A stretch of 64,000 nt of DNA from NCBI RefSeq assembly GCF_963169125.1, contig NC_084794.1, forward strand, positions 72,575,665 to 72,639,664. Reading direction: 5' to 3'. The translations under genes were made by a program, and so were the position numbers. Every line of letters starts with the position of its first letter. Position 1 is the first letter of the stretch. This DNA is from Humulus lupulus (lineage: Eukaryota; Streptophyta; Magnoliopsida; Rosales; Cannabaceae). This document shows, piece by piece, positions 10,931 to 21,414 of the stretch. The notes beneath the pieces are model-generated. The model had not been told where the DNA came from. It was given only the letters and a program-made list of their open reading frames with translations, and ran no database searches.

Positions 10931-11792
10931 TGTTGTGATTGATTAAATATAAATGATAAGTGTTAATATATATCTAGGTATAAACACTTAGTGAATTTCA
11001 CATAGTGTAGATATGAAATTTGAGTTTCAATTATAGGCACTTTAAAAATGTGTTTTTGGGTCCAAAGTGATACATAGAAGTATCTAAGGATCCCCCAAAA
11101 GTTTGGTAGCATTTGGAGCAATTTTAGGACCATTGGAAGGGTCAAAAGTCAGAGGGGGTTGCAATGCATCGCCCCTTAAGAGATGTTGCATCGCCTAAAT
11201 GCGAAGGGGCTCAAAAGCCCCAGCAGGCGATACATTGCGTACATACATGCGATATATTGTCTGTCGTGTTTGTACGGATACGTAAATAAGCTCCAAATGA
11301 CATGTGAATTATCTCTAATCCTATTGGTTAGACCTAATGACAGTGCCTACACTATAAAAGGGTCATCATAGAGTTTTGGAAGACTTGATCCTTCTCTCCA
11401 ATCTCTCACTCTCTCTAGCTTTCAAGAATATCTAGTTTTCTCGTAGAAAGTCATAAAGAAAGTGCTTGACTTTGTGAGTTTAATGCTTGTTCAATCCCAA
11501 CCCTCATTTCCTCTTGAAAAAAGGCCTCAAGCATCAATGGTGGCTAGGAAATAGAGAATTAGGATAGCGGTACAAATCATGTATAAGCCTTGGTTTTGTG
11601 TTTTAAAATTTGAATAAGGAAAATGCTCAAAGTGGTGGTTCTCCTAGGGTTTTGAAGTTTCAACAAGTTTGAAGAAGATTGTTCTACAACTATGGTTTGC
11701 ATCATTTTTCTCAATATTTATTTGGTCTATGTCAACCATTATTTTGTGTAGATTCTAGAATTGTGGTGGTGTAATCTCACTCTCCCCCAACA
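10931..11792 (+). repeat. 3' LTR of copia K
   Basis: It starts TGTTGTGATTG after the polypurine tract and ends CCCCCAACA, 862 bp. TATA box at 11353-11360. About 90-190 bp upstream of it (11160-11265) short words of the type GCATCGCC / GGCGATACATTGC / GCGATATATTG recur. Coding sequence of copia L starts right after it. Confidence 0.75.
11353..11360 (+). promoter_or_regulatory. TATA box in the K LTR
   Basis: TATAAAAG, followed by a CT-rich stretch (11390-11420) typical of a plant transcription start region. Confidence 0.6.
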
Positions 11793-12165
11793 CCATGGTT
11801 GTTCAACATTGAACCAGACACCAAATTCTTGCGAATTTCAGGCACATACAGAACATTATTTAGAGTTAACTCCTTCCCCAAAGTCATCTTCAAGATCACC
11901 TTGCCTTAGCCCTTGATCTCAGAGGTAGCAACATTTCCCATGAACATTTTTTCTCCATTCTCCAATGGCTCGAAGGTGGAGAACATGTTCTTGTCAAAGC
12001 AGACATGACGACTTGCACCAATATCAATCCACCATTCTTTCAGGTTTGATCCCACCTTATTGACTTCAATCACCACTGCTGAGAGACTGATTTCAAAAGC
12101 TTCTTTAGCCATGGTATCGACGATATTGGCCTCTTTATTTTTGTTCTTCTTTGGCAATCTACAAT
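11793..12165 (-). pseudogene. Copia protease fragment with start of the GAG-pre-integrase region (element L)
   Basis: Read on the minus strand, a frame contains WWIDIGASRHVC, the retropepsin active-site region, where copia normally has D-S/T-G. The Thr/Ser is Ile here, which should abolish activity. It continues with MFSTFEPL and, after a break near 11905, with [16 protein letters not shown]. This leads into the GAG-pre-integrase region before being cut at 11793 by the K LTR. The rest of pol is missing. Copia protease would process the Gag-Pol polyprotein. Confidence 0.8.
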
Positions 12166-13081
12166 TAGAAGACTTTTGACCAGGTTTGTCACAATTGTAG
12201 CACTTGCCTTGAAACCTTGGTTTCTTAGAGATTCCTCATTTCGTTCCAAGCTTGGATCCTTTCCCTTTGTTGTTCCTATTGGCCTTGGAACTCTGACCAC
12301 GATCCAACACGTCAGCTTTGGCCACATAAGAGGTATTATACTTCCCCTCAAAGCTCTGATTGTCCTCTTAAATCCAAAGTTTGACAATGAGATCTTCAAT
12401 GCCCATTTCCTTTTGCTTGTGCTTAACATAATTCTTGAATTCCCTCCACGCAGGTAGCAATTTTTCAATGATGCATGCCACTTGGAAGCTCTCACTTAAG
12501 GTCATTCCCTTAGTGTGGATCTCATGCAAGAAGACCTAAATCTCTTGAGCTTGACTAATCAAAATTTTGGAGTCCACCATTTCATAATCTAGAAAGCGGC
12601 CTACAGTAAATTTCTTGGTGCCAGCATCATCAATTCTATATTTACGGTCTAAAGACTCCCAAATTTCCTTGGCTTATTTCATCTCAAGATAAGTATTATG
12701 AAAAGAATTTTCCATTCCACTCATTACATAATTCTGACACAGATAATCAGAATGTTTCCAAGCATCAATAGCATGAGCGACTTGGATGTTAGTCTCACCC
12801 TCATTTTTTTTAGGAGGATCCTTAGTCAATACTCTAGCAAGATTAAGAGTTGTCAGATAGAACAACATCTTTTGCTGCCATCTCTTAAAGTTTTTCCCAT
12901 CAAATTTCTCAGGTAGAACATTAGATGAGAATGACACTGGATTGCACATCACTGTCATTTTTACCACAACAGAGCTTCCCACTTAAGCCACAACAGGGGT
13001 TTTCTCTTGGACCACAACATCATTCATCAGTTGTGTACTGCCCCCAGCAGTCACAACATCATTGTTGGATCTAGTTTCCAT
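12166..13081 (-). pseudogene. Copia gag (element L), broken
   Basis: Gag would form the virus-like particle around the element RNA. A plausible start is at 13081 (METRSNNDVV); a TAA follows about 32 codons later. The gag core then reads from 12982 (FSSNVLPEKFDGKNFKRWQQKM, a standard copia gag N-terminal motif) to 12674. Another frame covers 12495-12166. The zinc knuckle near 12170-12210 reads C-x2-C-x4-Q-x4-C, with the His replaced by Gln. It stands upstream of and in line with the protease remnant. Confidence 0.75.
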
Positions 13082-13379
13082 TTCTGAAAAATTACACAAC
13101 GAAAGTGTCAATTTTCCAATTAACAAATAAACTTACCTAGATAATTTTCAAAAAAGGACTAGAAGGGTCTATGCCCTTGCCTCAACAAGTATATCCTTTT
13201 TTAAAATACCCAGTTCTCAGGATAGTATGTAGGGGTCACAAAGGTTCCACTTAAAACGCAGCTTCCTCGACAGAACTTCTCTAGTGAGTATTTGTACAAG
13301 TTCAAATAAACTTATCCACAGTCACAATATATATAAGTATAGTATCACACAAAGTGATTAGACAATAGCAATATCACAA
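13082..13379. other. Unassigned non-coding sequence upstream of copia L gag
   Basis: AT-rich, no ORF. Position suggests leader or LTR of copia L, but I find no tRNA-Met-type primer-binding site and no LTR end, so it is left unassigned. Confidence 0.4.
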
Positions 13380-13479
13380 AATAACAATTAATTCACATTT
13401 AATCATAAAAACCCGTAATTTGCCAATCTGACCTCCTAATCAAGGCCCTAAGCCTTATTAGGAAATTTGGGATGTTACA
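13380..13479 (-). repeat. 5' end fragment of an H-family LTR
   Basis: On the minus strand it starts TGTAACATCCCAAATTTCC and continues with AAGGCTTAGGGCCTTGATTAGGAGG. This matches the starts of H1 (15659), H2 (50240) and H3 (58082) for roughly 80-100 bp before similarity fades. It abuts LINE coding sequence exactly at 13480. Confidence 0.6.
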
Positions 13480-14150
13480 TCTTTCTTGGTTGCTCTCCCA
13501 AAGAGAATGACATTATCCGCAAACATAAGATGACTAATGACATTTGCTCCCCGAGCAATCTGTATTTCTTTAATTTCTTTGGACATTTCTGCCTTAGTGA
13601 AGAGGCAGGAGAGAACATCAGTGACTATAATAAAAAAAGCTGGGGATAATGGGTCCCATTAACACAAACCTCTCGTTGGGTTGAATTTTCCAAAAGGCTC
13701 CCATTCAATAACAGTGAGAAATTTGATGTAGTGATACATTGCATGATCCATTTGACAAATAACTAAGGAAATCCACTGCAACAAAGACTGCTTTGATGAA
13801 ATTCCAATCCAATTTATCATAAGCCTTTTCCATATCTTGCTTTACAAGCATGTACCCATCTTTCCCTCTTTTAAGATTCATAGAGTGTAATAGCTCATGA
13901 GCTAACATAGTGTTGTCCTAAATGACTTGGCCTTTGACCAAAGCCGATTGCATAGGCGATATAATTGCAGGCAGGATTGAGCGCATCCTATTAGCCAAGA
14001 CTATTGAGATGAGCTTATAAGCCACATTGCACAATGCTATGGGTCTGAAGTCATTGACCAAGCTAGGGTTTTTCTTATTCGGGATGAGAATAAGAAAGAA
14101 TTCCTGGACCATCTTCAAAACTTATTTTTTAATGTTGTCCCAATGGTGTC
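13480..14150 (-). pseudogene. LINE reverse transcriptase fragment
   Basis: The RT blocks are NPSLVNDFRPIALCNVAYK (about 14060), ANRMRSILPAIISPMQSALVKGQ, DMEKAYDKLDW (motif A, near 13815) and, in another frame, MFADNVILFGRA near 13495-13530. The last is motif C, where LINEs have FADD; here the second Asp is Asn. Frameshifts separate the motifs. The protein would have reverse transcribed LINE RNA at a nicked target. It is cut after motif C by an H-type LTR start. Confidence 0.85.
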
Positions 14151-14299
14151 TGTAGAAAGAGCCCAACATCCCATCTGAACCCGGCCATATATTGTGTAGA
14201 GATTCCATGTTACTCCAATCGTATCTGAAGAGATTGATGCGACAATCACATTCTTATCACTCAATAGCAATTGCAACTTAACCCCTTGTTTCAAAAAAA

Positions 14300-14507
14300 C
14301 ACCAAAACCTCATGATAATCCAACTGGAGGGACATATATAGTGTTATAATAGTGAAATGTTTTCATGAGATTATCATACCTTTCCCCTTGCATCCTTGTT
14401 TCCAGTAGAATAAGAATCTCTACTTGATGAGTTCTTATTAGATCTGCTAGTTCGCGAACTGGCGGCCCGCGGTTGAGACCTCTACAGCTCCATGCGATTG
14501 TTCTCAT
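14300..14507 (-). pseudogene. LINE endonuclease N-terminal fragment (start of ORF2)
   Basis: An in-frame ATG at 14507 is followed by RTIAWSCRGLNRGPPVRELADLIR and later LILLETRM. These are the first two motifs of the apurinic endonuclease domain of plant L1 elements (WNCRG and ET). The rest of the domain is missing or scrambled between 14300 and 14150. The endonuclease would nick target DNA. Confidence 0.8.
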
Positions 14508-15658
14508 GATGACTTTGGAGACTTTTCCAGGCCAGTCTCCGAAGCCCCAAATAAAAAAATCGATGTACATGTTGCCATAACACTTTCACATTCAATGGGT
14601 TGTTGTTCTTCTTGGTCCCCAGGTACCCCCTCACTTCCGATTTCATCATCTTCCTCACTGCGAATATTTGGTTTTGTAAGTTCAGTCATGAACTCCTTGA
14701 ATTGGCGTTCTTTAATTGAGTCCACAGTATCAAGACTAATCTTGATTGGCATCATAGGGCCTTCTTTCCTCAATTTTTGAGGTCTACCCCGCTGCTTCCC
14801 ACTCGTAGATGCCTTAAATTTCCTCTTAGGCTTTGATTGTTGGACCATCTGAATCTTATCCTTCCAATTGGCTACCATAATAATTGCTTTCGAAAGGCCA
14901 TTTCCTCCTTTTTCTCCCACCACAAACATAAGCGTGTTGCCCTCCAGTCCATCAATACCAGTAACGCTTTGGTGTAAGTCAGGACCTTTATTGCCTAGGA
15001 GAAAATTCGTCGAGGTTTTTTACTCCTAGGTTATTATGTGGGTCGTTGAAGGATTTAGGGTTGGCGATCTATGTGAAAGAAGCTCTTGAATGGGGATGAT
15101 AACCGCTCCCACTGTTCTTTTCATGCCCTGGGCCTTCGAGTGATCCACCAAATCATTAAACACTAAAGGTGGGTTGAGTAAAGATGGGTTGCGTGAGTAC
15201 TTATTAATCGTTTCTTGGCCCAAGTAGAGTTTAAAAGCTTGTGTCCAACATTCATTAGAGAGCCATGGAATAGTGATAGTGTCTGGCACAAAATAGCTCC
15301 TTAAGGCATTAGCCCATTGGGCTTCATGGGTATCTAAAACAACAGGCCCATCCATTCCCTATTTTGGTGTACGACCTAATCTAGGAATTTATCTCATTAA
15401 CCTTTTGAATCAGACATACCTGTTGCATGTATCGTAGGCATGTCACTCCTATTTTGAGTTTGAGTTTGGTTTGGATTAACTTTCTTTATGCATGTGGATC
15501 CATTTTAGCCAAGTCAACCACTATGTTGTCTGATACATTTCCTTTGGTTGTAGTGGGACAGCTAGATTTCCTCATTTGGTTGTCCACCCTACATTCCATG
15601 ACGTTTGAGTGACCCATACTATCAGTTTGCTTTGTAACCTCCGAGTAAGGACCTGAAA
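14504..15658 (-). pseudogene. LINE ORF1, C-terminal part
   Basis: Two open segments, 15355-15026 and 14929-14504, carry a basic, Lys/Arg-rich region (SKPKRKFKASTSGKQRGR) and then an acidic tail. That composition is common at the end of plant LINE ORF1 RNA-binding proteins. It overlaps the start of ORF2 by a few bases. Identification rests on position between the CCHC knuckle (42246-42297) and the endonuclease. Confidence 0.6.
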
Positions 15659-16788
15659 TGTAACATCCTAAAAATGCTAATAAGGCTTAGTGCCTTGATT
15701 AGTGTGCCAGCAGGGCATAATTGGATATATATATATGTGCGAAATTGATTGATTAAATGTGTTACTACGTGGCATACATGATTTATATGATAATATGGAT
15801 ATATATTCATATTTATGGGTATTAAATATGCATGTGGGCCTGTTCTTATTATTAAGGGCATATTTGTAATTTTGGCCCGTTGAGGGCATAAATGTGATTA
15901 TATGTGTTAAATGATGGAGACCACATTATTATGTGGATATATTTGCAGTATTCGGCTCGAGGCGATCCTAGTGAGCGGATTAGCGGAATAGTCACAACGG
16001 GGTCTAATACCCGACTCAGGGTGAGCCTAGTGGTATTCTGGGGACTTAGTGCGTATTTGGGATTTATTGATTAACGGAAAAGTATTTGGTGATTAGTTGG
16101 GCACGTCGGGATTAATTGGGAATTTATAGGACCACTTGAGGATTAGCGGGAATTGCGGTAAATGATGAATTTTCCCTTTAAGGCAATAAAAGGCTGAGAT
16201 AACACTAAGGACATTTTGGTCTTTGTGTTAGGGGATATACTTAGAAACACCTTAGGAAATAACCAGAACATCTCTCAGCATTCTCTCTCAGCCCTCTCCC
16301 ATGTTTGCTCTCTCTCTCCCGCTCTTGGTGATAGTTTGGAAGATTGAAGGGAAGGGCACCAATTCTTTGAAGTTTGGGGCTGAGGATGGAGGAATCAAGC
16401 TAGGAACACAATTGGAGTTAGATCAAGGTCAGAATTGCAGTTTCGGTAAGGATTATGTTATGATATTTTATGGTACTTCTGTTGTAGTTAGAGGTTTTCT
16501 TTAGTTATATACTTAGGGTCTAATTTTGAAATTTGAGGTAGTTTTGAGCTAGGTTATAGGTTATAAATGTTATGTGTGTTTCAGTGAACCAGTTGGGGGT
16601 TTGATTTTGGGGAAAGGGAGATTTTTGGTAGGATATTATAAGGATTTTTAGATTGAAAACGTTGGGAATTTCTAGGTTTTTGGGCTTGAGTCGCGGCCCT
16701 GTTCTTCTGGCGCCGCAACCCGTATGAACCAGAAGGCTTGGTAGCCTCTGTAATCATCCCAGCTTTGTGGCTCAAATGGGGCGCGCCA

Positions 16789-17714
16789 TGTCACGGGCTG
16801 ACATTTTGACAGTGAAAATGCCTTTGCGGCACCTTGACTCCTCTGAGCCTAGGTCAGCCTTCCAACACTCGAATAACAATGGGCACATTTTTCACGTGAC
16901 CGTGTGCCTCTGCACACTTCCGTCTCTCAAACAACTCTCGCTCAATCATGCTCTCAAGAATATATGAGTGCAACCATGCATCAAGGCTATCTAGCCAAGA
17001 CACTCACACTATCCATAGGTTCTCAATATGGCAAGGCAAATCCCAACACTGATGCTCACCCAGACATTTGCAAGCCAAGGTAGCATATGTGGCCAAGAGC
17101 CAACACCAAGTTGATGTGCCAACACCTATCATCATGACCCATTCGATACTATCCGATTAGCTCACGTCATAGACCAAGGACTCCCATACATCCATGGTCC
17201 AATCCTTAAGGCATCATGCCTTCACGCATGTTGGCAGGACCTCGAGACTAGCTGCCAGACTAGTAGCACACACTGGACCTCTGTCTTTCTCAAGCATTGC
17301 GCACTCTTCAATGAACGTATACTAACAAGTCCCATGAATGACTGCTCGTGCCATCTCATGTCGAGACTCGTTGCCATGGCACACCACAACATCTCTCGGA
17401 GGTTTGGGCCACGTTCCATGCAAGCGGCATCTTGGCAAGCCAAGGGAACCGTACCCATAAACCTCTGGCAGTACACTTCGACGCACTACCAGGGCGGCCT
17501 GGTAATGTCCATGAGTACTTCTACTCATGGATACATATGAGTCTCCTCGTGGTCCTCATATGCCCGCCCTACTAGTCCTCCAAACTAGTAGTAGCTCACT
17601 TGAAGCACCTGTGCCAGGGGATGGTGGAGAGCTGACACAACGTGCTCCCCCTACAAAGAGCCTTCTGAGCTTTTAGCCTTCTACCAGGGACATATATGAT
17701 TTTTTCTTGGGAGA
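16789..17714 (-). repeat. 3' LTR of F, part 1
   Basis: Matches 39585-40500 closely in order (tcacgggctg..., gagcctaggtcag, ...ttttttcttgggaga). It continues at 22678 after insertion G. Short open frames on both strands are not conserved coding. Confidence 0.8.
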
Positions 17715-18065
17715 TATGGATGCCAAAAATCCACAAAGAAAAAAATCTCTAGTCCCTACACATAAAACATGGCTAAGGGTCACTTAGTCATGTTATTGGG
17801 CTCGTGCCAATAGGTCTCACGAGACCACGTTCTAACCAAAACTCTCAAAGCCCCGTAAGTCTCTGACTTTCTGGAGACAAAGTCACCTTACACCCAAGTG
17901 CCACCATGTTGCACCTCCGTGAGACCCGCGTGCCCAACAGGACCATCCCGCCTCATATTCAGCCAAGGAGCCCTGCGTGCTGATGTCTCGATCAGGAGGG
18001 CCTCGCGCGCTGATGCCTTGGCCAGGAGGCGCCTCACGCCTAGAGAGCCTCGTGCTTGGAAGGGT

Positions 18066-18510
18066 CTCGCGCCACCATCATATCACGACCCCCAAGGTGC
18101 CTCGCACCACCATGGTCCCACGACTCCTATGGCCTCGCACCACCATGGTTGCATGACTCCCATGGCCTCGTACCACCATGGTCCCACGGCTCTCATGGCC
18201 TCGCACCACCATGGTCTCGCGGCTCCCATTGCCTCGCACCACCATGGTCTCGCGGCTCCCATGGCTTCGCAGCACCATGGTCTCACGGCTCTCATGGCCT
18301 CGCACCACCATAGTCTCGCGGCTCCAATGGCCTCGCACCACCATGGTCCCGCGGCTCCCATGACCTCACGCCACAATCATCTCACGGCCCACAAGGTGCC
18401 ACGCACCACCATGGTCTCGCGGCTCCCATGGCCTCGCACCACCATCATCTTGCAGCCCCCAAGGTGCCTCGCACCACCATGGTCTCACGGCTCCCATGGC
18501 CTCGCGCCAC
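18066..18510 (+). repeat. 33-bp minisatellite in the 5' LTR of G, about 13 units
   Basis: The unit is CTCGCACCACCATGG-GTCTCGCGGCTCCCATGGC-like, 33 bp long. Because 33 is a multiple of three and the unit lacks stops, several frames stay open on both strands, encoding an 11-residue repeat (MASHHHGLAAP type). These are not genes. The 3' LTR has about four units at the same place (21770-21905). Confidence 0.9.
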
Positions 18511-19065
18511 ACCTCACCCAGCCGTGCCGAGGTTCCGTGCATCCGTGCCGCACTTCGTCTCGCTCAGATGCCTCTATGCCGTGAAGCCAACGCCTCACGT
18601 ACCCGTATGGGGTCTAAGACCTCTAGAAGGGGCGTACGAGGAGCAATAAGAGAGACCGAAGAAATATTTGGTATCAAGCCAATAGTTGTATAGACGACTG
18701 AGTATGTCATTTAGGTTAACACACAAGCTTTCCTACACTTAGTAGAACGTGGAATAGCTTTGAGCAAATACATGCCTTGGAGATGCGAGAATAAACCATC
18801 AGGTACAAACCACCCGTACGTGTACGGGTGCAGGACGTACGACCATGTGGAGGACAGAAGCGTGGCCCTGACATCAGTGGCATGCGAGTAGTGGAGGTGT
18901 AATGTGGCACCAATGCAGGAGTACTTTTTCAGGCCCCTGACACGCACTAGAGTCAACCACCACTCCTTCAACACCACTACGGCTTGTGCCATAACCCTGA
19001 CAGTGTACCTATGTACAATCTTGTCCCCCTGGACCACGATGTACCAGGAGCCATTAGAGCTCCAA

Positions 19066-19073
19066 TATAAATA
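19066..19073 (+). promoter_or_regulatory. TATA box in the 5' LTR of G
   Basis: TATAAATA about 200 bp before the LTR end, conserved at 22475-22482 in the 3' LTR. It would start the genomic RNA of G. Confidence 0.6.
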
Positions 19074-19271
19074 GAATTTCACCCCTCCAGCAAAGGGGTT
19101 AGAGAATTCATTGTACAATCAAGCTATTAAGCAATATACAAAGGCTCACTCCATTGTTGATCTGTGTTTATCCTTAGATAAGTTCATTCTAAGTTCTTAT
19201 CTAAATATATCCATACTTACCTTTGAGTTTTTCGATCTAATTTCGTTGACGAGAATACACCGTCAACAGTT

Positions 19272-19289
19272 TGGCGCCATCTGTGGGAA
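19272..19289 (+). other. Primer-binding site of G
   Basis: TGGCGCCATCTGTGGGAA, three bases after the LTR. It begins TGG, complementary to a tRNA CCA end, and is the type usual in plant Tat-like gypsy elements. Confidence 0.75.
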
Positions 19290-19336
19290 GAACAAGCATC
19301 AAGCCAACGTTCTTTCATCACTTCTACCAAAGATAA

Positions 19337-20704
19337 ATGCTAAGGTGTTCAAAATGCCTACGACAACTACAAGATGATGAGGTTCGCTGGGACGGAGTAG
19401 AGCGGAGGGCTTCCAAGAAAGGCCCCCCTCCGCCTAAGCATGGAGGTAGGCCGGAGGAACCTCTTCCCCCAAGGGAGGAGAAGGAAGCATCGTCCCTGGA
19501 TATCCCACCCAACGGAGGTCATCTAAATCCTCTAGTGCATCCACTTCACCGGCCCCCAGTGGCACCACGCTCAGACCACCAAGACTCAAGTCCATCGATG
19601 CACGGGCCAGGCAAAGGTCCCAGGGTACGCTCGGTAAGCTCCAACTCAAGGACTCGCTTCTACAAGGATGAGATTCATGAGTTACATAAAAAGACTCGAA
19701 GGCTGGAAACCACGATAGAGAACATGCAGGAGGTCTTAAACGACCTACCGCAAGGAAAGTTGAGCATACCCCTTCCTAAGCGTAAAGAGAAGGAGCGTGA
19801 AAAAGGGGAAAACACTGTCCCCGTAGACGATGGGAGAACCCGACTTTCCACCAGTAAAACTCCCCAGACAAAGTACGATGAGTGATATAGACCGAAGAAA
19901 TGCCCCCACAGGCAAAGGTGGAGTGAAGACGATGGTCATAGGAACGAAGCAGAAGTCACCTCAAAAGAGGCGCCCCCTGGCCTAAGAGAAAAGCACCATG
20001 GGAAGAGGTCAGAAGTAAGAAACGCACCCTCCGCGGCTCCCCTATGGAGCACAACCAAGGCAAGGGATCAATCTGAGAACCCGCAAGACTGTTTAAGAAA
20101 AAAGAGGAGGGAACTAGACATCAAAATGCAACACCCACAAGGCAAGATTATCACCGCACTTAAGGGGCATAGAGAAGATGAAGAATTTGACCATGATTCA
20201 CCCTTCACAAGGGAGATCCAGGCTGAGAAAATCCCCGTCAACCTCAGAGAGCCTCGCATGACTCCATACGAGGGTACTACGAACCCAAAGTATCACTTAG
20301 ACTACTTTAATAACTTGATGAGGTTAAGAGGGGTCAACAGCAGAGAAAAATGCCATTTCTTTGTTGTTACACTTAAAGGTGTTGCGTACAAGTGGTTCAA
20401 GAGGCTAAGGCTAGGAACAATCAAATCATGGCAACAATTCTCTGGCGAATTTCTTCAGCAGCACCATGCGGTCTGTGATTACGTTATGCCAATTACCAGC
20501 CTCGCTAACGTAAATCAAGGCAAAAATGAAATTCTAAAGAACTACATCCATAGGTTCAATATGGAAGCAACAAAGGTGGGAAGTTCAACCAAAGCGGAGC
20601 TCAAGATAGCTATTACAGCCAGAGTTTGTCCGGGAAGCAAGTTATGGGGTAACATGCTCAAAAGAGAAGTTTTGAATTTAGATGATTTCTTCGAAAGACC
20701 ATAG
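19337..20704 (+). pseudogene. gypsy gag of element G, one internal stop
   Basis: One frame runs from 19337 to the TAG at 20702, interrupted only by a TGA at 19883. N-terminal part: Pro/Arg-rich, then a probable coiled coil (ELHKKTRRLETTIENMQEVL, about 19680-19740). C-terminal part: retrotransposon gag domain (PF03732 type) from about 20200, with MTPYEGTTNPKYHLDYFNNL, CHFFVVTLKGVAYKWFKRL and NYIHRFNMEA. A downstream ATG at 20126 could start the second part alone. No zinc knuckle follows. Gag would assemble particles and package RNA. The product probably no longer forms unless the TGA is read through. Confidence 0.85.
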
Positions 20705-20910
20705 AAGTACATACGTGTGGAAGAGGGCCATAAGAACTCGCATATTGAGGGAAGCGAACCTTCCTCCAGTCGCCCTACTACCAATACGTCTGAAGATTCC
20801 ATATAGAAGAGAACGTCGTGCTAGAGGGGTCACTGACCAAGTTTAAAATTGGACGAGGACCATCTAGCCCTAAAGGTCCCGACCCAGGGGAGATCACCTC
20901 AAAAATTGCA
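20705..20910 (+). other. Short region after gag in G
   Basis: About 200 bp without domains. In a complete gypsy, protease would begin here, so the pol deletion must be between here and the tandem repeats. Confidence 0.5.
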
Positions 20911-21150
20911 AAAAGGGTCTCAAAGTAGACGCTTGCGAAAAATAAAAATAAAAATAAAAAAGGGTCTCAAAGTAGACGCTTTCAAAAAGGGTCTCAAAGT
21001 AGACACTTGTAAAAAGGGTCTCTAAGTAGAAGCTTACCAAAAAGGATCTCAAAGTAGACGCTTACAAAAAGGGTCTCAAAGTAGACGCTTACAAAAAGGG
21101 TCTCAAAGTAGACGCTTGCAAAGAGGGTCTCAAAGTAGACGCTTGCAAAA
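20911..21150 (+). repeat. About eight 27-bp tandem units in G
   Basis: The unit is aaaaagggtctcaaagtagacgcttac, with the core gggtctcaaagtagacgctt starting near 20914, 20961, 20989, 21016, 21044, 21071, 21098 and 21125. An A/T-rich spacer (aaaataaaaataaaaat) separates units one and two. It fills the place where pol would be. Confidence 0.9.
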
Positions 21151-21414
21151 ATAGTACTATGCCTAATGACGAGAAGGACGCTTCTCACAAGAAATAATCA
21201 GCGTACACAAAAGTATATAAAAGGATAACTAGAACCCAAGTGGTCAACATATCCTTATAGATTCAATCAAGGTGCACCAAAGAGAGACCTATCGAACCCC
21301 CTTTCACGTGGGCTACAAAGGACCTCATGCATGATAAATACCAAAAAAAAAAAAAAAAGAAAGAGAAGAGTCTACAAGAACGCCTAAAGGCCTCCCTATA
21401 GACTAGGGGGCAAG
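21151..21414 (+). other. 3' UTR and polypurine tract of G
   Basis: Non-coding, with an A-rich run at 21343-21362. It ends gactagggggcaag directly before TGTGGATGCC, the start of the 3' LTR. Confidence 0.7.

Larger units (their letters stand above)
6968..11792 (+). mobile_element. Copia element K, 5'-truncated in the window, with nested insertions
   Basis: The 3' end of a Ty1/copia element on the + strand: RNase H (6968-7483), 3' UTR (7484-7903 and 10637-10930), polypurine tract (aaatgggggat, 10920-10930) and 3' LTR (10931-11792). The Tat gypsy inserted into its pol at 6968. A solo copia LTR (7904-10631) inserted into its 3' UTR. The two UTR halves read continuously once the insert and one TSD copy are removed. 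Its right end lies against copia L at 11793, so K probably inserted into L. Confidence 0.75.
17715..19268 (+). repeat. 5' LTR of G
   Basis: It starts TATGGATGCC (the other copy has TGTGGATGCC) and ends CACCGTCAACA, 1554 bp. It is about 290 bp longer than the 3' LTR because of more minisatellite units. TATA box at 19066-19073. Confidence 0.9.

Noticed and set aside
13084..13136. GTAAGT...TTTTTCAG on the minus strand just before copia L gag, resembling an intron
   Set aside because: It would be only 53 bp, below the usual plant minimum of about 70 bp, with no supporting exon structure.
16301..16504. Open frame with a hydrophobic start in solo LTR H1
   Set aside because: It lies in LTR sequence, and the corresponding regions of H2 and H3 have no matching frame.
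17898..18584. Long open frames (up to 228 codons, both strands) with His-rich 11-residue repeats
   Set aside because: They are by-products of a 33-bp minisatellite inside the G LTR. The other LTR lacks most units, frames are open on both strands, and there is no domain.
20911..21150. Regularly spaced short repeats that might suggest a CRISPR-like array
   Set aside because: Units are contiguous tandem repeats without unique spacers, inside a plant retrotransposon.
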